Part shown: piece after piece, positions 60,049-64,000 of the stretch | Position numbering within the stretch: position 1 is the stretch's first letter | How the letters are laid out: each line of letters opens with the position of its first letter | Assembly (NCBI GenBank): GCA_020634885.1 | Contig: JACKAW010000001.1 | Location: 744,001 to 808,000 of the forward strand | Reading direction: 5' to 3' | Source of the DNA: Anaerolineales bacterium | Lineage (GTDB): Bacteria; Chloroflexota; Anaerolineae; Anaerolineales; Villigracilaceae | Length of the DNA stretch: 64,000 nucleotides | Notes under the pieces: model-generated | Databases searched by the model: none | The model's input: only the letters and a program-made list of their open reading frames with translations | What the model was told of the DNA's origin: nothing | Translations under genes and position numbers: made by a program

Positions 60049-61644
60049 ATGAACAATAACCTCTGGTACAAGAACGCAGTTTTTTATGAAATTTCCGTCC
60101 GCGCTTTCAAAGACAGCAACGGCGATGGGCACGGTGACTTGCGTGGGCTCACCGAAAAGCTCGATTATCTGCAAACCCTCGGCGTGGATTGTGTCTGGAT
60201 CATGCCGATCTACCCCTCGCCCCTGAGAGACGATGGCTACGACATTGCAGACTATTACAGTGTAGATAAAACCTACGGGTCACTGGACGATCTCAAAGTC
60301 CTGATCGAAGCGGCGCACCAGCGCAATATCCGCATCGTTATGGACCTGGTGCTGAATCACACCTCCGATCAACATCCCTGGTTCCAATCTTCCCGCATGG
60401 ATAAGAACTCGCCCTACCGTGATTATTATGTCTGGAGTGACGATAACACCCGTTACAAAGACACGCGCATTATCTTTGTGGATACCGAGCCTTCGAACTG
60501 GACATGGGACGAGCAAGCCGGGCAATATTTTTGGCACCGCTTTTACGCCACCCAGCCCGATCTAAATTTTGATAACCCCAAGGTACAAGCAGAAATGTTG
60601 AACGTGGCGCGCTTCTGGCTTGACCTTGGCATTGATGGCTTTCGCGCCGACGCCGTTCCCTACCTGATAGAACGCGAAGGCACCAACTGCGAGAACCTGC
60701 CTGAAACACACGTGTATTTAAAACAACTTCGCGCTTTTATGGATGAGCATTACCCGGGGCGTATTTTGCTTTGCGAAGCCAACCAGTGGCCCGAAGATGT
60801 GCGACCCTACTTCGGTGACGGCGATGAATTCCACATGGGCTTTCACTTCCCGATCATGCCGCGCATTTACATGGCATTAAAAAAGGGACGCTTTGAAGAC
60901 ATGGAAGCCATCATGAACCGCACGCCCGCCATCCCTGAGAATTGTCAGTGGTGTACTTTCTTGCGCAATCATGATGAACTCACCCTCGAAATGGTCACCG
61001 AAGAAGAACGCCAGTGGATGTGGAAGGAATACGCGCCCGAACCGCGTATGAAACTCAACCTCGGCATTCGCCGCCGCCTTGCGCCCCTGCTCGATAACGA
61101 CCGCCGCAAAATTGAACTGGCAAACTCACTGCTCTTCACCCTGCCTGGCACACCCATCATTTATTACGGCGATGAAATTGGCATGGGCGATAATTTAGAC
61201 CTGTTCGACCGTAACGGCGTGCGCACGCCCATGCAATGGGACGACTCACCGCATGGCGGTTTTACCAGCGGCACACCCTTCACCGAAATGGTGAAAGGCG
61301 AATACGGCTTTGCCCACATCAACGTAGCCGACCAAATGAAGTCAGATTATTCCCTGTTGCGAACCATTCAACGCATGATCGCTCTTCGCAAAAAACATGC
61401 CGCGTTTGGCGGCAGTGATATGCAATGGATCAAGACAGGCAACCCTGCTGTGGCGGTTTATGTGCGCCAGCACGCGGGCGAAACCATGCTCATCCTTAAT
61501 AGCCTGAGCGATGCACTTCAGCAGGTTGCATTGCCCGCCGAATATCACCAAAATGGGCTGGAGCTTTTCTCTGGTAAGACCCTCTCTTTGCAAGCGCCGA
61601 TCAGCCTGCAACCCTACGCCTATCTTTGGATCAAACTTTCGTAA
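60049..61644 (+). CDS. treS: GH13 trehalose synthase / maltose glucosyltransferase-like enzyme
   Basis: 531 residues from the ATG at 60049. An eight-residue in-frame extension is less likely. GH13 motifs: VMDLVLNHTSDQHPWF, catalytic nucleophile in DGFRADAVPYLIEREG (Asp ~201), acid/base in LLCEANQWPED (Glu ~243) and FLRNHDELTLEM. The YxNAVFYEISVRAFKDSNGDGHGDLRGL start and the IPENCQWCTFLRNHDELT segment are typical of TreS, which interconverts maltose and trehalose. No fused maltokinase. There is no clear Shine-Dalgarno site because the terminator abuts the ATG. Confidence 0.85.
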   Translation: MNNNLWYKNAVFYEISVRAFKDSNGDGHGDLRGLTEKLDYLQTLGVDCVWIMPIYPSPLRDDGYDIADYYSVDKTYGSLDDLKVLIEAAHQRNIRIVMDLVLNHTSDQHPWFQSSRMDKNSPYRDYYVWSDDNTRYKDTRIIFVDTEPSNWTWDEQAGQYFWHRFYATQPDLNFDNPKVQAEMLNVARFWLDLGIDGFRADAVPYLIEREGTNCENLPETHVYLKQLRAFMDEHYPGRILLCEANQWPEDVRPYFGDGDEFHMGFHFPIMPRIYMALKKGRFEDMEAIMNRTPAIPENCQWCTFLRNHDELTLEMVTEEERQWMWKEYAPEPRMKLNLGIRRRLAPLLDNDRRKIELANSLLFTLPGTPIIYYGDEIGMGDNLDLFDRNGVRTPMQWDDSPHGGFTSGTPFTEMVKGEYGFAHINVADQMKSDYSLLRTIQRMIALRKKHAAFGGSDMQWIKTGNPAVAVYVRQHAGETMLILNSLSDALQQVALPAEYHQNGLELFSGKTLSLQAPISLQPYAYLWIKLS

Positions 61645-63068
61645 TGTCTGAACTCTCCCGCCCCGCTTTTCACTTCACCCCGCCCAGCATGTGGCTGAAC
61701 GACCCCAACGGGCTGGTCTATCTTGATGGCGAGTATCACCTCTTCTATCAATATCACCCGCACAGCACCGTTTGGGGACCCATGCACTGGGGGCACGCCA
61801 TCAGCCGTGACCTCATTCATTGGGAACACCTGCCCATTGCGCTCTACCCCGATGAGTTTGGCATGGTCTTCTCAGGCAGCGCCGTGGTTGATGTGCAAAA
61901 TACCGCAGGCTTTGGCAAGAATGCGCTGGTTGCCATCTTCACCTACAACAAAGATTACCGCGAAACCCAAAACCTCGCCTACAGCACAGACCGCGGACGC
62001 ACCTGGACGAAATACGCAGGCAACCCCGTCATCCCTGCGCCCGACCCACTGGGTGATTGCCGCGACCCCAAAGTCTTCTGGCATGAAGACCACTGGGTGT
62101 TGCTGCTTGCCGCCAAAGACAAGGTGCTTTTCTTTTCATCACCCAACCTCAAAGATTGGCAACTCACAGGAGAATTTGGGAATGGATTTGGCTCTACCGA
62201 AGGTGTGTGGGAAACCCCAGACCTTTTCCTGCTCCCAGTCAACGCCTCAGACTCACGCTGGGTGCTGACCGTTGGACTTGGAAAAGGATCCCACGCTGGA
62301 GGCTCTGGCACACAGTACTTTGTGGGCGAGTTCAACGGCAAGACCTTCACCTCTGAAAACCCCAAAGAAACGGTTTTATGGATGGATTACGGCGCCGACT
62401 TTTACGCGCCGCAATCGTGGAGCAACGAACCACACGGGCGCCGCATTATGCTCGCCTGGATGAGCAACTGGCAATATGCCCTCTTCACCCCCACCGAACC
62501 CTGGCGCGGACAATTCTCGTTGCCGCGTGAGTTGTCGCTTGTGCAAACGGTTGGGGGCATTCGCCTTCGTCAGCAACCGCCTGCCGAAACATCCTCTTTG
62601 CGCGGCAAGAATTTTCACTGGCAGAATGTGGATGCAGTACCCGCAGAAAATCTGTTAAGAGAAATTCATGGCAGTACGTTTGAAATTGACGTTAAATTTC
62701 AGCTTGCAGAAACCACCCAGGTTTTTGGTTTTCGCGTCCGCAAGGGAAGTGAAAACCATACGACCATTGGTTTCGATGCAAGATCGAACGAAATGTTTAT
62801 AGATCGAACACAGTCCGGTATGATTGATTTCTACGAAGGCTTTGCGGCGCGTCACACCGTCAAAATGAAAAGCCCGGCGGCACGGATGCATATTTTTGCA
62901 GACCGCAGCTCGGTGGAAGTATTCGTCAATGACGGCATCGTTTGCCTTTCTGACCTGATCTACCCCTCGCCAGAAAGTTTGGACCTTGAAATTTTTACAG
63001 AAGGCGGCACGGTTCATCTCATGTCGCTGGATGTGTATCAACTTGAAAACCATAAGGCGGTTTTATGA
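61644..63068 (+). CDS. GH32 fructosidase (sucrose/fructan hydrolase)
   Basis: 474 residues from the ATG at 61644, which overlaps the stop of the GH13 gene (TAATG). Catalytic motifs: nucleophile Asp in WLNDPNG (Asp20), GDCRDPKVFW, and acid/base Glu in EGVWETPDLF. The beta-propeller (1-~330) is followed by a C-terminal beta-sandwich ending in RSSVEVFVNDGIVCLSD. It cleaves fructose from sucrose, inulin or levan. No signal peptide, so it acts on imported sugar inside the cell. Confidence 0.94.
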   Translation: MSELSRPAFHFTPPSMWLNDPNGLVYLDGEYHLFYQYHPHSTVWGPMHWGHAISRDLIHWEHLPIALYPDEFGMVFSGSAVVDVQNTAGFGKNALVAIFTYNKDYRETQNLAYSTDRGRTWTKYAGNPVIPAPDPLGDCRDPKVFWHEDHWVLLLAAKDKVLFFSSPNLKDWQLTGEFGNGFGSTEGVWETPDLFLLPVNASDSRWVLTVGLGKGSHAGGSGTQYFVGEFNGKTFTSENPKETVLWMDYGADFYAPQSWSNEPHGRRIMLAWMSNWQYALFTPTEPWRGQFSLPRELSLVQTVGGIRLRQQPPAETSSLRGKNFHWQNVDAVPAENLLREIHGSTFEIDVKFQLAETTQVFGFRVRKGSENHTTIGFDARSNEMFIDRTQSGMIDFYEGFAARHTVKMKSPAARMHIFADRSSVEVFVNDGIVCLSDLIYPSPESLDLEIFTEGGTVHLMSLDVYQLENHKAVL

Positions 63069-63976
63069 CAAAAACTCTCCCACTCTATGGCGCCATTGAA
63101 GGCGGCGGCACAAAGTTCAATTGCGCTGTCGGCAGCGGACCCGACGACATCCGTGCTGAAATAAGGATAGCCACCACCACACCAGAAGAAACCTTGAACC
63201 AGGTGGTGGAATTCTTCAAACAGCAGGAAGACGCACATGGAAAACTCAGCGCCATTGGCTTTGCCTGCTTTGGTCCACTGGACCCGAACCCCGCGTCCTT
63301 AACGTTTGGGCATATTTTGCCAACCCCCAAACCCGGCTGGACGAATGCAGATGTGGTCGGGATACTGCGCAAGCATTTCAATATTCCCATTGCCTTTGAT
63401 ACCGATGTGAACGGCGCAGCCCTGGGCGAATGGCGCTGGGGCGCGGCGCGTGGATTGCAAACCTTCATCTACCTCACGGTTGGCACGGGTGTTGGCGGCG
63501 GCGCATATGTGGAGGGAAAACTTCTGCATGGGCTGATCCACCCTGAGATGGGGCACATCCTGCTGGATCATGATCGCAAAAAAGATGCGTTTGAAGGCGC
63601 ATGTCCATTTCATGGTGATTGCTTTGAAGGGCTGGCTTCGGGCGTTGCCATTGAAAAACGATGGGGTCAGCGCGGCGGTACACTCCCTGCCGACCACCCC
63701 GCCTGGGAACTCGAAGCAGATTACATTGCGCAGGCGCTCATGACGTACTCCATGACGCTCTCACCGCAGCGGATCATTATCGGCGGAGGGGTCGGCTCAC
63801 TGGGGCATCTCCTGCCCAAAGTCCAGATAAAGACGCGTGATCTTATCAATGGCTACATTCAATCGCCTGTCATCCTCGATCATATCGAATCCTATATTGT
63901 GAACCCCGGGCTGGGCGGCCGCTCTGGTGTGCTCGGTGCCATGGCGCTGGCTGAACAATCTCTAAAAACATTATGA
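63065..63976 (+). CDS. ROK family fructokinase
   Basis: 303 residues, start ATGA overlapping the GH32 stop. ATP-site GAIEGGGTKFNCAVG, catalytic Asp in PIAFDTDVNGAALGEW, TVGTGVGGGAYVEGKLLHG, and the zinc-binding CPFHGDCFEGLASG after HPEMGHI, the ROK signature. It phosphorylates fructose released by the GH32 enzyme, feeding glycolysis. Most similar to bacterial ROK fructokinases. Confidence 0.93.
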   Translation: MTKTLPLYGAIEGGGTKFNCAVGSGPDDIRAEIRIATTTPEETLNQVVEFFKQQEDAHGKLSAIGFACFGPLDPNPASLTFGHILPTPKPGWTNADVVGILRKHFNIPIAFDTDVNGAALGEWRWGAARGLQTFIYLTVGTGVGGGAYVEGKLLHGLIHPEMGHILLDHDRKKDAFEGACPFHGDCFEGLASGVAIEKRWGQRGGTLPADHPAWELEADYIAQALMTYSMTLSPQRIIIGGGVGSLGHLLPKVQIKTRDLINGYIQSPVILDHIESYIVNPGLGGRSGVLGAMALAEQSLKTL

Positions 63977-64000
63977 TCTTAGAACACCAACTTTCCACTG
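63973..64000 (+). CDS. Start of another gene of the sugar operon (3' truncated by window)
   Basis: ATG at 63973 overlaps the fructokinase stop (ATGA) and reads MILEHQLST to the window edge. Translational coupling supports a real gene. Product unknown. Confidence 0.5.

Overview
The window looks like a chromosomal segment of a Chloroflexota bacterium, most likely class Anaerolineae. This is inferred from gene content: SpoVS without other sporulation genes, a DUF5671-repeat membrane protein, a stand-alone PEP/pyruvate-binding protein, lamin-tail/DUF11 secreted proteins, and lipoproteins tethered by Ala/Thr/Glu/Pro-rich linkers. No rRNA, tRNA, CRISPR array, transposase or phage gene was seen. Most of it is housekeeping and nutrient-uptake DNA.

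Region 1 (1-7.9 kb): the C-terminal part of a probable pentameric ligand-gated-channel-like protein, a methyltransferase, isocitrate dehydrogenase, a membrane protein, a uracil/xanthine permease with a structured leader, a fatty-acid desaturase and a dihydroorotase that closely resembles the DHO domain of animal CAD. Region 2 (7.95-8.55 kb): a 600-bp gene-free stretch full of DnaA boxes, ending in a textbook DnaA-box / GC-spacer / DnaA-trio arrangement. This is a probable chromosome origin. SpoVS, a 1221-residue secreted lamin-tail/DUF11 protein and the pyrF-pyrE-(small YdeI-like)-pyrD operon follow. dnaN lies at 28.9 kb, and two parS-type 16-mers sit at 33.7 and 34.4 kb, which agrees with an origin-proximal location.

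Region 3 (16-32.5 kb): a receptor-like Ser/Thr kinase operon, enoyl-CoA hydratase, glutamate dehydrogenase, a glutaryl-CoA-type acyl-CoA dehydrogenase, a rhodanese lipoprotein interrupted by an in-frame TGA in its active-site loop (candidate selenoprotein or point-mutated pseudogene), oligoendopeptidase F, the DUF5671 protein, dnaN and the PEP-binding protein. Region 4 (32.5-46.3 kb): a GntR/slipin/SdpI/DUF4177/CPBP operon with parS sites in its gaps, pdxST (vitamin B6), a GNAT/HAD group, a phosphonate-type ABC transporter (phnD-phnC-phnE, with an enlarged PhnE) and lipA.

Region 5 (46.3-64 kb): NfeD, a UPF0104 flippase-like protein, a MrfA-like DEAD/DEAH helicase carrying an inserted HNH nuclease domain, a MerR/PucC-like/ChuX-like group next to a DtxR regulator (porphyrin or iron theme), then a LacI-controlled sugar locus: lipoprotein binding protein, two permeases, GH13 trehalose-synthase-like enzyme, GH32 fructosidase, ROK fructokinase and the start of one more gene. 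Together these suggest import and breakdown of sucrose or related glucosides. The transporter ATPase is not in the window.
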